A stretch of DNA of 64,000 bases from Bacteroidia bacterium. Lineage in GTDB: Bacteria; Bacteroidota; Bacteroidia; Cytophagales; Cyclobacteriaceae. The stretch is from NCBI GenBank assembly GCA_030425425.1, contig JAUIAO010000017.1, positions 1 to 64,000 of the forward strand. The letters are read 5' to 3'. A program made the translations under genes and the position numbers. Below the pieces are notes generated by a model. The model did not search any database and had not been told where the DNA came from. It saw only the letters and a program-made list of their open reading frames with translations. Below are positions 36,314 to 44,823 of the stretch, piece by piece. The first letter of the stretch is position 1; each line of letters begins with the position of its first letter.

Positions 36314-36676
36314 GTAAATTATGGAAATCCCTCCTCCTTTCACTGTTTATAGAACTCTTACGACCACCAACAGTCAAAAATTCATTTATAAAATCTGGTT
36401 TAAGGAAAAAATAACACCCTTTAAATGATTGATATAATTTGTACTCGATTTTTAATACTGGAATCGATATCATCGAGAATTATCCTATTCATTCGAAAAG
36501 AAAACCTATTGTTATAAACAGCTTGTTTATAAGATCATTTGAAAAGACCAATATGAGAGGTGCATCGGTAATACTATATCAGTTGGTATTCCATTGAAAA
36601 CCTAATTTATTTGTATCATGGATTTATTAAGACTCTTTTCCATACAATAAGGTTCTGTGATATAATCTTTGGCCAA
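36314..36676. other. Intergenic gap between paralogues
   Basis: 363 bp without a convincing gene. The last ~45 bp (from CATACAATAAGG at about 36642) repeat the DNA just upstream of the first paralogue (CATACAATGAGG at about 35592), so the duplication included the control region. Nothing else recognised. Confidence 0.6.
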
Positions 36677-37408
36677 ATGAAATCAACAATCAGTAAGCTT
36701 TTGCTCGTCTTATATACATTAATCATTCATTTCTGCATTTCCGCACAGACCAGAACATTTGAAGTCTCTTTGATAAACGGCGTAAGCTTAAGAGCTAGTA
36801 ATATTGAAATCATCAATCAAGATGAGGAAAACTGTCATTTATCTTTAGATAGGTCTCAAAATGTCCCAATCAATTTGGTCAGGGTATTTGAAAATGCTAA
36901 TGGTGTGCATATTGTGAAGGATATACCCGGTAAAGGACCTTCAATTTTTAAACGACAGCTGGACGGGGCAATTTCGATCTATGAACTGACTAATAAAAGT
37001 TGGTACCAAAGCGCTACCGGTGGAGGAGGTTTGCAAATAGAACAGCATCAACTATATCTATTCAATAATGAATTTAAAAAACTGGAAATCAGCAATCTCA
37101 AAAATGACTTAAAAGATCATCCGAAACTATTAAAAAGACTAAAGAAATTATCTAATTATCGGCTTGCTCGAACTGCTGGATTTTTTATATCAATTGGACT
37201 AATGGGATATGGAGCTAGCCAGATGTTCGAATATACTCCTGCTCAGGGTTCTACCGAATTCAATTTCAAAATGAATCCTCCGTTTCTCAGTGGTATTATT
37301 GCATTGTTCGGCACCATCGGTATTATCAAGAAAACAGATGACTCTATTCTCAAAATCATACAGACCTATAACTTCGAACAGGAGCTGCAAAATAAATTTG
37401 ATCAATGA
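36677..37408 (+). CDS. Secreted protein, second of a tandem paralogue pair
   Basis: About 243 residues from ATG 36677. Signal peptide ends at CISAQ and the mature part begins TRTFEVSLINGVSL, matching the upstream paralogue. It diverges in the middle (GGGLQIEQHQLYLFNNEFK versus GGGLRYDHYSIYIFNEEIK) and has the same late hydrophobic hairpin (TAGFFISIGLMGYG). Function unknown. Its stop overlaps the convergent SdpI-like gene by 7 nt. Confidence 0.7.
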   Translation: MKSTISKLLLVLYTLIIHFCISAQTRTFEVSLINGVSLRASNIEIINQDEENCHLSLDRSQNVPINLVRVFENANGVHIVKDIPGKGPSIFKRQLDGAISIYELTNKSWYQSATGGGGLQIEQHQLYLFNNEFKKLEISNLKNDLKDHPKLLKRLKKLSNYRLARTAGFFISIGLMGYGASQMFEYTPAQGSTEFNFKMNPPFLSGIIALFGTIGIIKKTDDSILKIIQTYNFEQELQNKFDQ

Positions 37409-37728
37409 CCATCATGAAAATGATGATGCAGTTTTAGTTCGATCAGCGTAAAGAGAACAGCAAAATAGGAACCAAGACACAGTATATGTTGCCATACAGG
37501 ATGATGTGCCTCCAATCCACCAAAAAACTTTAACCAAACGAAATAAAAAGCTCCTATCAAAAGCTCACCCAACCCGTAAATTAGATTGGCATACGCAAAT
37601 CGCTCATGGGTCTTGAGGGCCCTATCCGAACGATAACCAAAAATCCAATTTCGATTGTTTCTCAACAGAATGTTAGAAACTCCAACTATCACAAATACGA
37701 TGACTAGCTTGTATTCAAATGGCATCAT
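37402..37728 (-). CDS. SdpI-like membrane protein
   Basis: 108 residues, three hydrophobic helices. The segment NRNWIFGYRSDRALKTHERF followed by ANLIYG matches the SdpI/YhfL signature (N-x-x-x-GYR...), seen in immunity-type and other small membrane proteins. Lies 46 nt after hisB on the same strand, where hisH would usually be found, so it may be read with the his genes. Confidence 0.7.
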   Translation of the reverse strand: MMPFEYKLVIVFVIVGVSNILLRNNRNWIFGYRSDRALKTHERFAYANLIYGLGELLIGAFYFVWLKFFGGLEAHHPVWQHILCLGSYFAVLFTLIELKLHHHFHDGH

Positions 37729-37774
37729 CTGACACTAGTTTAAGTTAAAAAAGTCTTGCTCAAAGATAATCAAA

Positions 37775-38869
37775 TCACAGCACACCTTTAGTACTCGGTA
37801 GATTGCTCATTTCGTCAGGATTCCGTTTCACAGCCATTTTAATCGCTTTTGCCCACGCTTTGAAAATCCCTTCTATTTTGTGGTGCTCGTTTTCTCCTTC
37901 TGCTTTGATGTTCAGATTGGATTTTGAGGTATCACTAAAAGATTTGAAGAAATGCATAAACATCTCGGCCGGCATCTCGCCGATTTTTTCTCTTTTGAAA
38001 TCAGCCTCCCAAACCAGCCATGGCCTTCCACCAAAATCAATTGCTACCTGAGATAAAGTGTCGTCCATGGGTAACAGGAAGCCATATCTATTGATACCCT
38101 TTTTATCTCCCAGTGCTTCCAAAAAACATTCTCCCAGAGCCAAAGCAGTATCTTCTATAGTATGATGTTCATCTATGTGTAGGTCTCCTCTTACCTGCAC
38201 TGCCAGATCTATTCCTCCGTGCTTGCCCAGCTGATCCAGCATATGATTGAAGAAACCAATTCCTGTAGAAATATCTGTTTTCCCATTTCCATCCAGATTC
38301 ACATCGATTTTGATATCGGTTTCTTTCGTAGTTCGCTGCACTGAAGCCCTACGCGGTTTCATTATTAGAAATTCATAGATTTCTTTCCAGCTTGATGTGG
38401 TAATAGTCGCATTAGTCACTGACTCTTCAGCAATGTGAATGCCTTTGCAACCAAGATTTTCGGCGAGCTGTATATCAGTGGTTCGATCACCTATCACAAA
38501 GCTGTTTTTGATATCGTAATCGCCTTTTAGATAATCGGTAAGCATCCCGATTCCCGGCTTGCGGTTAGGGTGATTGTCCGCTGGAAAATGTTCATCAATG
38601 TGAATTTTATCAAAATGAACCCCCTGACTCTCCAGGGTTCTCATAATCAGGTTATGAACCGGCCAAAAAGTATCTTCTGGAAATGCTTCTGTACCGAGAC
38701 CATCCTGATTCGTAACCATTACCAGTAGATAGTTTGATTCTGCCTGAATCTTTCTCAAATAGAAAAACACATCATTGAGAAAGCTCACTTTGTCAATGTG
38801 ATCTATTTGTTCATCTGCTGTCTCGTGGTTGATCGTTCCATCCCGATCTATGAATAGAATAGGTCTCAT
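37775..38869 (-). CDS. hisB: Bifunctional histidinol-phosphatase / imidazoleglycerol-phosphate dehydratase
   Basis: 364 residues. N-terminal HAD phosphatase ([11 protein letters not shown] with the DxD nucleophile, residues 1-~165) is fused to the IGP dehydratase domain ([18 protein letters not shown] and [15 protein letters not shown], the His/Glu metal sites). Catalyses steps 6 and 8 of histidine synthesis. Overlaps hisC by 4 nt. Last his gene of the cluster here. Confidence 0.96.
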   Translation of the reverse strand: MRPILFIDRDGTINHETADEQIDHIDKVSFLNDVFFYLRKIQAESNYLLVMVTNQDGLGTEAFPEDTFWPVHNLIMRTLESQGVHFDKIHIDEHFPADNHPNRKPGIGMLTDYLKGDYDIKNSFVIGDRTTDIQLAENLGCKGIHIAEESVTNATITTSSWKEIYEFLIMKPRRASVQRTTKETDIKIDVNLDGNGKTDISTGIGFFNHMLDQLGKHGGIDLAVQVRGDLHIDEHHTIEDTALALGECFLEALGDKKGINRYGFLLPMDDTLSQVAIDFGGRPWLVWEADFKREKIGEMPAEMFMHFFKSFSDTSKSNLNIKAEGENEHHKIEGIFKAWAKAIKMAVKRNPDEMSNLPSTKGVL

Positions 38870-39945
38870 CTTGCTGCTTTTGCTAATTCAAATTTCTCCA
38901 TTATTTCCCAAAGAAGTCCTAATAGTCTATCATTCTCTTCTTTTGTGCCCACTGTAACCCTCAGGCATCCAGCACAGTGTTTTTCTTTGGTTCGGTTCCT
39001 GACAATAACCCCACGCTCTATCAGATAATCGAATACTTCATTGGCCTGATCAAATTTCACTAAAAGGAAATTCGTTGAGCTTGGAGTAATCTTCTTGACC
39101 AGCTTATTATTTTGCAGATCGTTTATCAAGCGTTCTCTTTGCTCAAGAATGATCGACACCTGCTGGTTTTTCTTATCTTCATTTTGCAATGCTGCATAAG
39201 CCAGCTGCTGATTGGCCTGACTGATGTTGTACGGAGGTTTTATTTTCTCCAGCATTGAGATCACATAAGGGTCGCCCATGGCCACTCCTACTCTGGCTCC
39301 AGCCATTCCCCATGCCTTGCTCAATGTTTGTAACACAACGAGGTTTCTGTATTTCGATAGCTCACTGACCCAGCCAGGCTCGGCCGAAAAATCAATATAT
39401 GCCTCATCTATGACAACAATTCCTGGGAAACTTTTTAAAACCTGCTCAATGCTCGATTTTGAAAACAAGTTTCCTGTCGGGTTATTAGGTGAACACAGAA
39501 ACATCATTTTGGAACTTCCATTCCATTGCTCCTTTAGTTCCTTGAAATCGATCTGAAAATTAGGTGTCAAAGGTACCTGAATCACCTCTACAGCATTGAT
39601 CGCCGCACTGACACTGTACATGCCATAAGTAGGTGGTAAAGTGATTACGTGATCTTTCCACGGCTCACAAAATAACCTGATCAACAAGTCTATCGGCTCA
39701 TCACTTCCATTTCCAAAAAATATCCGATCCTCCGAAACATTTTTCAACGCTGCCCATCGCTGCTTTAGCTGGCGATGATGAGGGTCAGGATAACGATTGT
39801 AATACTCCTCAGTAGCGGAACCAAGGGAGTTTTCGTTGGCGTCCAGGTAAACTTCAGCTGAGCCGGCGAACTCATCCCTTGCTGAAGAGTAAGCTTTCAC
39901 CTCCTTCAAGTGATCCCTTACCAGTTTTTCCGGTGATACCTTCAT
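38866..39945 (-). CDS. hisC: Histidinol-phosphate aminotransferase
   Basis: 359 residues, fold-I PLP enzyme. The PLP lysine is in [17 protein letters not shown]; family landmarks are [11 protein letters not shown] near the start, [11 protein letters not shown] and [11 protein letters not shown]. The start [20 protein letters not shown] is required by the conserved N-terminus, so its first 74 nt truly overlap the end of hisD. Confidence 0.96.
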   Translation of the reverse strand: MKVSPEKLVRDHLKEVKAYSSARDEFAGSAEVYLDANENSLGSATEEYYNRYPDPHHRQLKQRWAALKNVSEDRIFFGNGSDEPIDLLIRLFCEPWKDHVITLPPTYGMYSVSAAINAVEVIQVPLTPNFQIDFKELKEQWNGSSKMMFLCSPNNPTGNLFSKSSIEQVLKSFPGIVVIDEAYIDFSAEPGWVSELSKYRNLVVLQTLSKAWGMAGARVGVAMGDPYVISMLEKIKPPYNISQANQQLAYAALQNEDKKNQQVSIILEQRERLINDLQNNKLVKKITPSSTNFLLVKFDQANEVFDYLIERGVIVRNRTKEKHCAGCLRVTVGTKEENDRLLGLLWEIMEKFELAKAAR

Positions 39946-41230
39946 TTCTTAGTTTATTTAATCTGACGGTTACTGCATTTTTGTGGGCATCCAAATTTTC
40001 TGCCTCTGCCATTCGCTCTATCGTTGGTCCCAAGACCAACAATCCTTCCTCTGTGATGCGTTGATAAGTGATTTTCTTCACAAAGCTGTCTAGGGACACT
40101 CCACTGAATGATTTAGCCCAACCATTGGTAGGCAATGTGTGATTCGTACCTGAGGCATAATCCCCTGCAGATTCAGGTGTGTATTCACCAACGAAAATGG
40201 ACCCGGCGTTGATCACTTTTTCTGCTAATTTTTCTGCTTTAGAGGTACTGATTATAAGATGTTCCGGACCGTAATTATTGATCATTTCCAAAGCCTCTTC
40301 CTTATCCTCCACCACAATGATTGCACTTTTCCCAAGAGCCATTTCAGCAATTTGTTTTCTACTGAGCTGTTCCAATTGCTTCACCACCTCTTCGTTTACC
40401 TCTTCGGCTTTACTCTTGCTGGTACTCACCAATATTACCTGACTATCCGCTCCATGTTCAGCTTGTGCCAATAAATCCGAAGCGGCATAGGCTGCATTGC
40501 TTTTCTTGTCTACCACCACCATCACTTCTGATGGTCCGGCTGGCATATCAATCGATACATCCTGCTTGGCAAGCATCTGCTTGGCCACAGTGACATATTG
40601 ATTTCCAGGCCCGAAAATTTTATCTACTTTGGGCACAGTCTGCGTACCATATCCCATAGCGGCAATGGCTTGTGCACCCCCCAGTTTCAATACCTTCGTT
40701 ACTCCGCAAAGTTTCGCTGTAAACAAAATGACTGGATTGACTTCACCCAACCTGTTAGTAGGTGTAGAAAGAATAATTTCCTCACATCCGGCAATTTTTG
40801 CGGGAATGGCCAGCATCAGAACCGTAGAAAACAAAGGAGCAGAACCACCCGGCACATATAGTCCAACTTTTTGAATGGGTACTGATCTCCTGCTGCAAGT
40901 CACTCCTGGCATCACTTCCATCACCAATGGTGACTGCTGCTGAGCTTCATGAAACTTCAAGATATTTTTAAACGCAATCTGAATAGACTCCTTGAGTGTG
41001 TCGGGTACGGAACTTTCCGCATTTTTCAAGTCTTCTTCGCTTACCCATAGATCTTCCAGCTCCACATGATCATATTCCAATGCAAGCTTTTTGAGTGCCT
41101 TATCTCCTGTTCGTTGAACCTTCTCCAGAATCGGTGCAACTACCTTTTCGATTTTACTAAAATCGTATGATGGACGCTGAAGAATTTTCTTCAGTTCTTT
41201 TTTTTCAGGATTGATGAAAACCGGTATCAT
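39872..41230 (-). CDS. hisD: Histidinol dehydrogenase
   Basis: 452 residues, NAD-dependent zinc enzyme for the last two steps. Motifs: YVPGGSAPLFSTVLMLAIPA, FGPGNQYVTVAKQ, DMPAGPSEVMVV, the zinc/His region LLAQAEHGADSQV and YGPEHLII. The family normally ends near ...VRLNKLR; here about 20 more residues ([10 protein letters not shown]...) run on into the hisC start. Overlaps hisG by 4 nt. Confidence 0.96.
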   Translation of the reverse strand: MIPVFINPEKKELKKILQRPSYDFSKIEKVVAPILEKVQRTGDKALKKLALEYDHVELEDLWVSEEDLKNAESSVPDTLKESIQIAFKNILKFHEAQQQSPLVMEVMPGVTCSRRSVPIQKVGLYVPGGSAPLFSTVLMLAIPAKIAGCEEIILSTPTNRLGEVNPVILFTAKLCGVTKVLKLGGAQAIAAMGYGTQTVPKVDKIFGPGNQYVTVAKQMLAKQDVSIDMPAGPSEVMVVVDKKSNAAYAASDLLAQAEHGADSQVILVSTSKSKAEEVNEEVVKQLEQLSRKQIAEMALGKSAIIVVEDKEEALEMINNYGPEHLIISTSKAEKLAEKVINAGSIFVGEYTPESAGDYASGTNHTLPTNGWAKSFSGVSLDSFVKKITYQRITEEGLLVLGPTIERMAEAENLDAHKNAVTVRLNKLRNEGITGKTGKGSLEGGESLLFSKG

Positions 41231-42084
41231 TTGATCATCTTTTCGATTGGTACGACTAAAATTCCTTCTGCACCTGCTTCACGGAGCTTCTCAATATTTC
41301 CCCAAAAATCATCTTCATTGATCACGGAATGAATACTGCTCCAGCCATCTTGTGCCAGAGGCAATACCGTAGGGCTACGCATACCTGGAAGCAAACTGAT
41401 AATCGTATCCAGTGAATCATTTGGAGCATTGAGCAATACATATTTATTATTTTTCCCTTCCAGCACTGCATTGATCCTAAAGATCAATTGATCTACAATC
41501 TTTTGCTTTTCTGATGTAAGTTCTTTGTTCGCAACCATTACTGCCTCAGACTTCATCACAGTATCCACTTCTTTCAATCCGTTGCTCATGAGTGTGCTAC
41601 CTGAGCTTACAATGTCGCAAATTCCCTCTGCAAGCCCGATACCCGGCGCAATTTCTACAGAACCACTGATTGTGTGAATCTCAGCTGAGACTCCTTTCTC
41701 GTCTAAAAAAGCCTTAAGAATATTCGGATATGAGGTCGCTATGTTCTTGCCTTCAAAGTAGGTCACATCTTTATATTCCTCCTCTCTGGGTACCGCCAGA
41801 GACAAGCGGCATTTAGAAAAACCAAGGTATTTGATGACCTCTACTTCTTTCTGATATTCATCCTGAACGTTCTGCCCAACAATCCCGATATCAGCAATGC
41901 CGTCTTCAACATAACCAGGGATATCATCGTCCCTGAGGAAAAGAAACTCAATAGGAAAGTTATGAGAATGGGCCTTTAGTTTTTTTGCTCCGTTGTTAAA
42001 CTTAATACCGCACTCTTCAAACAGTTTGAGTGAATCTTCGCTCAGTCTGCCAGACTTTTGTATGGCTACTTTTAAATTGGACAT
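41227..42084 (-). CDS. hisG: ATP phosphoribosyltransferase, long form
   Basis: 285 residues, HisG long type with its own regulatory domain (residues ~210-285), so it does not need HisZ. VAIQKSGRLSEDSLKLFEEC opens domain I, IADIGIVGQNV is the substrate loop and GICDIVSSGSTL the PRPP-binding loop. First committed step of histidine synthesis, usually inhibited by histidine. Preceded by a His-rich leader peptide and attenuator. Confidence 0.96.
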   Translation of the reverse strand: MSNLKVAIQKSGRLSEDSLKLFEECGIKFNNGAKKLKAHSHNFPIEFLFLRDDDIPGYVEDGIADIGIVGQNVQDEYQKEVEVIKYLGFSKCRLSLAVPREEEYKDVTYFEGKNIATSYPNILKAFLDEKGVSAEIHTISGSVEIAPGIGLAEGICDIVSSGSTLMSNGLKEVDTVMKSEAVMVANKELTSEKQKIVDQLIFRINAVLEGKNNKYVLLNAPNDSLDTIISLLPGMRSPTVLPLAQDGWSSIHSVINEDDFWGNIEKLREAGAEGILVVPIEKMIK

Positions 42085-42110
42085 GATATGTAAAATTGAT
42101 TTGTATTCAT

Positions 42111-42170
42111 TGAAAGCGCTCTTATTGCCTAAAAACCCAGATTGAGTTTATTGATGATGGCAATGATGGG
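42111..42170 (-). promoter_or_regulatory. Histidine attenuator (terminator/antiterminator)
   Basis: On the minus strand, CCCA+ATTG (42170-42161, partly inside the leader codons) can pair with CAAT+TGGG (42144-42136), followed by TTTTT (42135-42131): a terminator-like hairpin. ATTGCC (42164-42159) can instead pair with GGCAAT (42129-42124). A ribosome stalled at the His codons would cover the first arm and allow readthrough into hisG. The alternative pairings are inferred from base complementarity only. Confidence 0.6.
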
Positions 42171-42195
42171 GGTGATGATGTAGCGCTGTTTTCAT
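42148..42195 (-). CDS. hisL: Histidine operon leader peptide
   Basis: A 15-codon reading frame encoding MKTALHHHPHHCHHQ, with seven His codons among nine consecutive positions, 63 nt upstream of hisG on the same strand. This is the hallmark of a transcription-attenuation leader. Its ATG lies 5 nt after a TACATTTG box (42201-42208), implying a transcript starting at or near the ATG. Too short for ordinary gene finders. Confidence 0.9.
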   Translation of the reverse strand: MKTALHHHPHHCHHQ

Positions 42196-42200
42196 GGTGG

Positions 42201-42208
42201 CAAATGTA
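42201..42208 (-). promoter_or_regulatory. -7 box of the his operon
   Basis: TACATTTG on the minus strand matches TAnnTTTG; five bases (CCACC) separate it from the hisL ATG. No strong -33 element at the usual spacing. Confidence 0.5.
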
Positions 42209-42427
42209 AAGCCATATTCTTGAAAAATGCATTAGCAGAGATTACAATTTGATGAAAATCATATCAACAAAATATTATTCTGCCAATACAAATAGAATAT
42301 CCTTTCTAAAACGCATTTTGGGCCAGAAGGCTGATTGAAGTCATAGGAAAATAGTTCTTGGTGAAGTAACTTCTGTTCCCCGAAAATTCAATATTGAAAT
42401 ACTTTTTCTCACTTAAAAACACCCAAA

Positions 42428-42811
42428 ATGATACAAATTCTAAAAACCAAACGGAAATATGCTTTAGCTGTAAATGTAGTAGAGGGATTTACAGAAGAGG
42501 ACGAGCGTTATTGCGAAGAACTTTTTGAGAAAAAACTCAAAAAACATGAACGAGTCAATTTGCTGATCAAAGTAGATGAATTGAAATTGAGAGGAAGCAG
42601 TGTGACAGCCTTCTGGAAAGATCTGAAATGGATATTGAAAAACTACAAAAAAATTGGTCATCTGGCCATAGTGGCACACTCTAAGATACTGAAAGCCTGG
42701 ATCAAACTGGACAATCTGATTTTCAGAAACTTAAAGGCCGGCAGGCATGAGTTGTATTTCGATACTTCTGAAATGAACTTGGCCATGGATTTTATCAACA
42801 GTAAAGGCTAA
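42428..42811 (+). CDS. SpoIIAA/STAS-like protein
   Basis: 127 residues, fits the SpoIIAA-like family (PF11964): beta strands with NLLIKVDELKLRG in the centre, FWKDLKWILKNYKKIGHLAIV, and a closing helix. Members bind or stabilise partners; substrate unknown. Soluble, single gene, with a terminator just past its stop that it shares with the convergent Usp gene. Confidence 0.8.
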   Translation: MIQILKTKRKYALAVNVVEGFTEEDERYCEELFEKKLKKHERVNLLIKVDELKLRGSSVTAFWKDLKWILKNYKKIGHLAIVAHSKILKAWIKLDNLIFRNLKAGRHELYFDTSEMNLAMDFINSKG

Positions 42812-42812
42812 A

Positions 42813-42844
42813 ACACAAAACCCCGGAAATTCGGGGTTTTGTGT
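42813..42844. terminator. Bidirectional terminator
   Basis: ACACAAAACCCCG (42813-42825) and CGGGGTTTTGTGT (42832-42844) form a perfect 13-bp stem with a 6-nt loop, between convergent genes at 42428 and 42861. Confidence 0.92.
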
Positions 42845-42860
42845 ATGGTTTCAAATTTTC

Positions 42861-43712
42861 TTAAGCATTGTCCAGCCCGAATGTCCATACAGGCACCTTG
42901 CTGTGATTCACCACATCCTCGGCGATACTTCCTGAAAGAAAATGGCCAATTCCCTTTTTCTGACGAGTACCAATTGCCACCAACCCAGCTTTGGAGTCTT
43001 CTGAAAAACCAAGGATTCCGTCCTCTTCATTATGATGATTATAGATATCAATGGTGCAGTTTTTCAGCTCAAACTGCTTCACAAATCTTTCCATTTGTTT
43101 TTTATCCTCTCGAGTAGTGGTGAATGCCAGTGGAGTATTGATTTTCACAAGGTGCAATTCTGCTCCAAAAGCCTCCTGAAGGCGCTTCACGTGCTTCACA
43201 AACGTATCGGTAACATCATGGAAATTAGAAGCCAAAGCAATAGTCTTGATATCCTCAACACTAGTAGCTTCTCTGAGCGTAATCACAGGGCACTTGCTGT
43301 ATCTCACCATTCGCTCAGCATTGGAACCTACTAAAAATTCTTGTGCACCAGACGCACCGGAGGTACCCATTATCACTAGTTCTATACCGGAGGTCTTGAT
43401 TTCTTCAGCGATTTGCTTGAAAGGATGACCGAGAACAATCTTATAGCTTAGACTGATATCCTTGTATGTCTCATCAGCCATTAGGTCTTCCATTTTACCC
43501 TTGGCAGACTCTATCATTTTCTTCACAAAAATCGCCTCCATAGGATCATAATCACTCACACCCATCGTCTTGATGGTATCTGGTGTGGGACCTTCAATTA
43601 CATGGAAAAGTGACACATCACAGCCATCATTTTTCCTGCACAAGTCCGCCGCGAAATTGAGTGCATGTGTTGCAATATCTGAAAAGTCGTAAGGAACTAA
43701 GATCTTGTTCAT
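42861..43712 (-). CDS. Tandem universal stress protein
   Basis: 283 residues made of two UspA domains (about 1-148 and 155-283). The first starts KILVPYDFSDIATHALNFA and has the nucleotide loop VIMGTSGASGAQEFLVGSNA; the second ends VAIGTRQKKGIGHFLSGSIA. Bacteroidota commonly carry such two-domain proteins. Possible ATP-binding stress protein; target unknown. Confidence 0.93.
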   Translation of the reverse strand: MNKILVPYDFSDIATHALNFAADLCRKNDGCDVSLFHVIEGPTPDTIKTMGVSDYDPMEAIFVKKMIESAKGKMEDLMADETYKDISLSYKIVLGHPFKQIAEEIKTSGIELVIMGTSGASGAQEFLVGSNAERMVRYSKCPVITLREATSVEDIKTIALASNFHDVTDTFVKHVKRLQEAFGAELHLVKINTPLAFTTTREDKKQMERFVKQFELKNCTIDIYNHHNEEDGILGFSEDSKAGLVAIGTRQKKGIGHFLSGSIAEDVVNHSKVPVWTFGLDNA

Positions 43713-43851
43713 AATTTGAGATTTTATTGTTGTTTGATAGTTCTAATATAATTGATACTGACCTAAAAATTAACCAGCTCAAACTTCATTAGTTTAAACG
43801 AACCTCAAATAATAGGGATGAATTTTTTGGGAATAAATTCCTTTCAAAAAA

Positions 43852-44748
43852 TCAAAACAAAATTAGCCCTGAACCAAAGAGCAGCACATACAGCAAAGTG
43901 GATAAAGCCAGCTGCTTTAAATAAGGATCCAGGCTTCTGGGTGTTGTTTTGATTTTTACAGCACGGGCATTCAAAAACCAAAATGGTGTAACCAGTAAAA
44001 ACAAATATCCTTGCCACCCAACATCACTCATATTGACATAAATCAAACTGGCAATCAAGGATGCAAGCAGAATGCCCCAATGGTAAATCACCGCATTTTC
44101 CCTTCCGATTCGCACGGGGATGCTCAATTTCCCAGATGCTCGATCAGATTCGATATCCCGGATATTATTAACATTCAACACTCCTACAGAAAGCAATCCA
44201 GTACTCAGCGTTGGAAGCATGATCATCCAGTTGAGCGTGTGTGCATATAGATAATAACTCCCGGCTACTCCCACAAAACCAAAAAACACCAACACAAAAA
44301 AATCTCCCATTCCTGCATATCCATAGGGATTCTTTCCTACTGTATATTTAATTGCTGCGGCAATGGCTCCAAGTCCGAGAATCAGGAAAATACCGGCTTT
44401 TAGCCAATCCTCTCCAAACGCTATTACAATCAGATACACACCGGATAGCAACGAAAGTATTGAGAAAACGATCAGTGCATTTTTCATAGCTTTTTTTGAA
44501 ATCAACCCTGACGAAACAGTACGCTCAGGTCCTTCGCGATGTTCTCCATCCACACCAGATTGGGCATCTCCATAGTCGTTGGCCAGATTGGAAAGTACCT
44601 GTAGAAAAAGTGTCGTTATCAGGCTCCAGACAAGAATCTGAGCATCGTACACCCCATTCTTTGCTGCTAAGAATGCAGCCATGAAAATGCAGGAAAATGC
44701 CAAAGGCAAAGTCCTCAGTCTAAACGCACGTATCCAGGTTTTTATCAA
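43852..44748 (-). CDS. menA: 1,4-dihydroxy-2-naphthoate polyprenyltransferase
   Basis: 298 residues, UbiA-type membrane prenyltransferase with about eight helices. The first Asp-rich motif is NDYGDAQSGVD and the second NVNNIRDIESDR. It joins a polyprenyl chain to DHNA in menaquinone synthesis. Not with other men genes in the window; lies downstream of argS on the same strand. Confidence 0.93.
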   Translation of the reverse strand: MIKTWIRAFRLRTLPLAFSCIFMAAFLAAKNGVYDAQILVWSLITTLFLQVLSNLANDYGDAQSGVDGEHREGPERTVSSGLISKKAMKNALIVFSILSLLSGVYLIVIAFGEDWLKAGIFLILGLGAIAAAIKYTVGKNPYGYAGMGDFFVLVFFGFVGVAGSYYLYAHTLNWMIMLPTLSTGLLSVGVLNVNNIRDIESDRASGKLSIPVRIGRENAVIYHWGILLASLIASLIYVNMSDVGWQGYLFLLVTPFWFLNARAVKIKTTPRSLDPYLKQLALSTLLYVLLFGSGLILF

Positions 44749-44823
44749 TTTGATGTTTAGTTATTGGATTAATTAGCAATTTCAAATGATTGCAGACTGA
44801 TTTTTGCTTACTGCCAATTGAAT

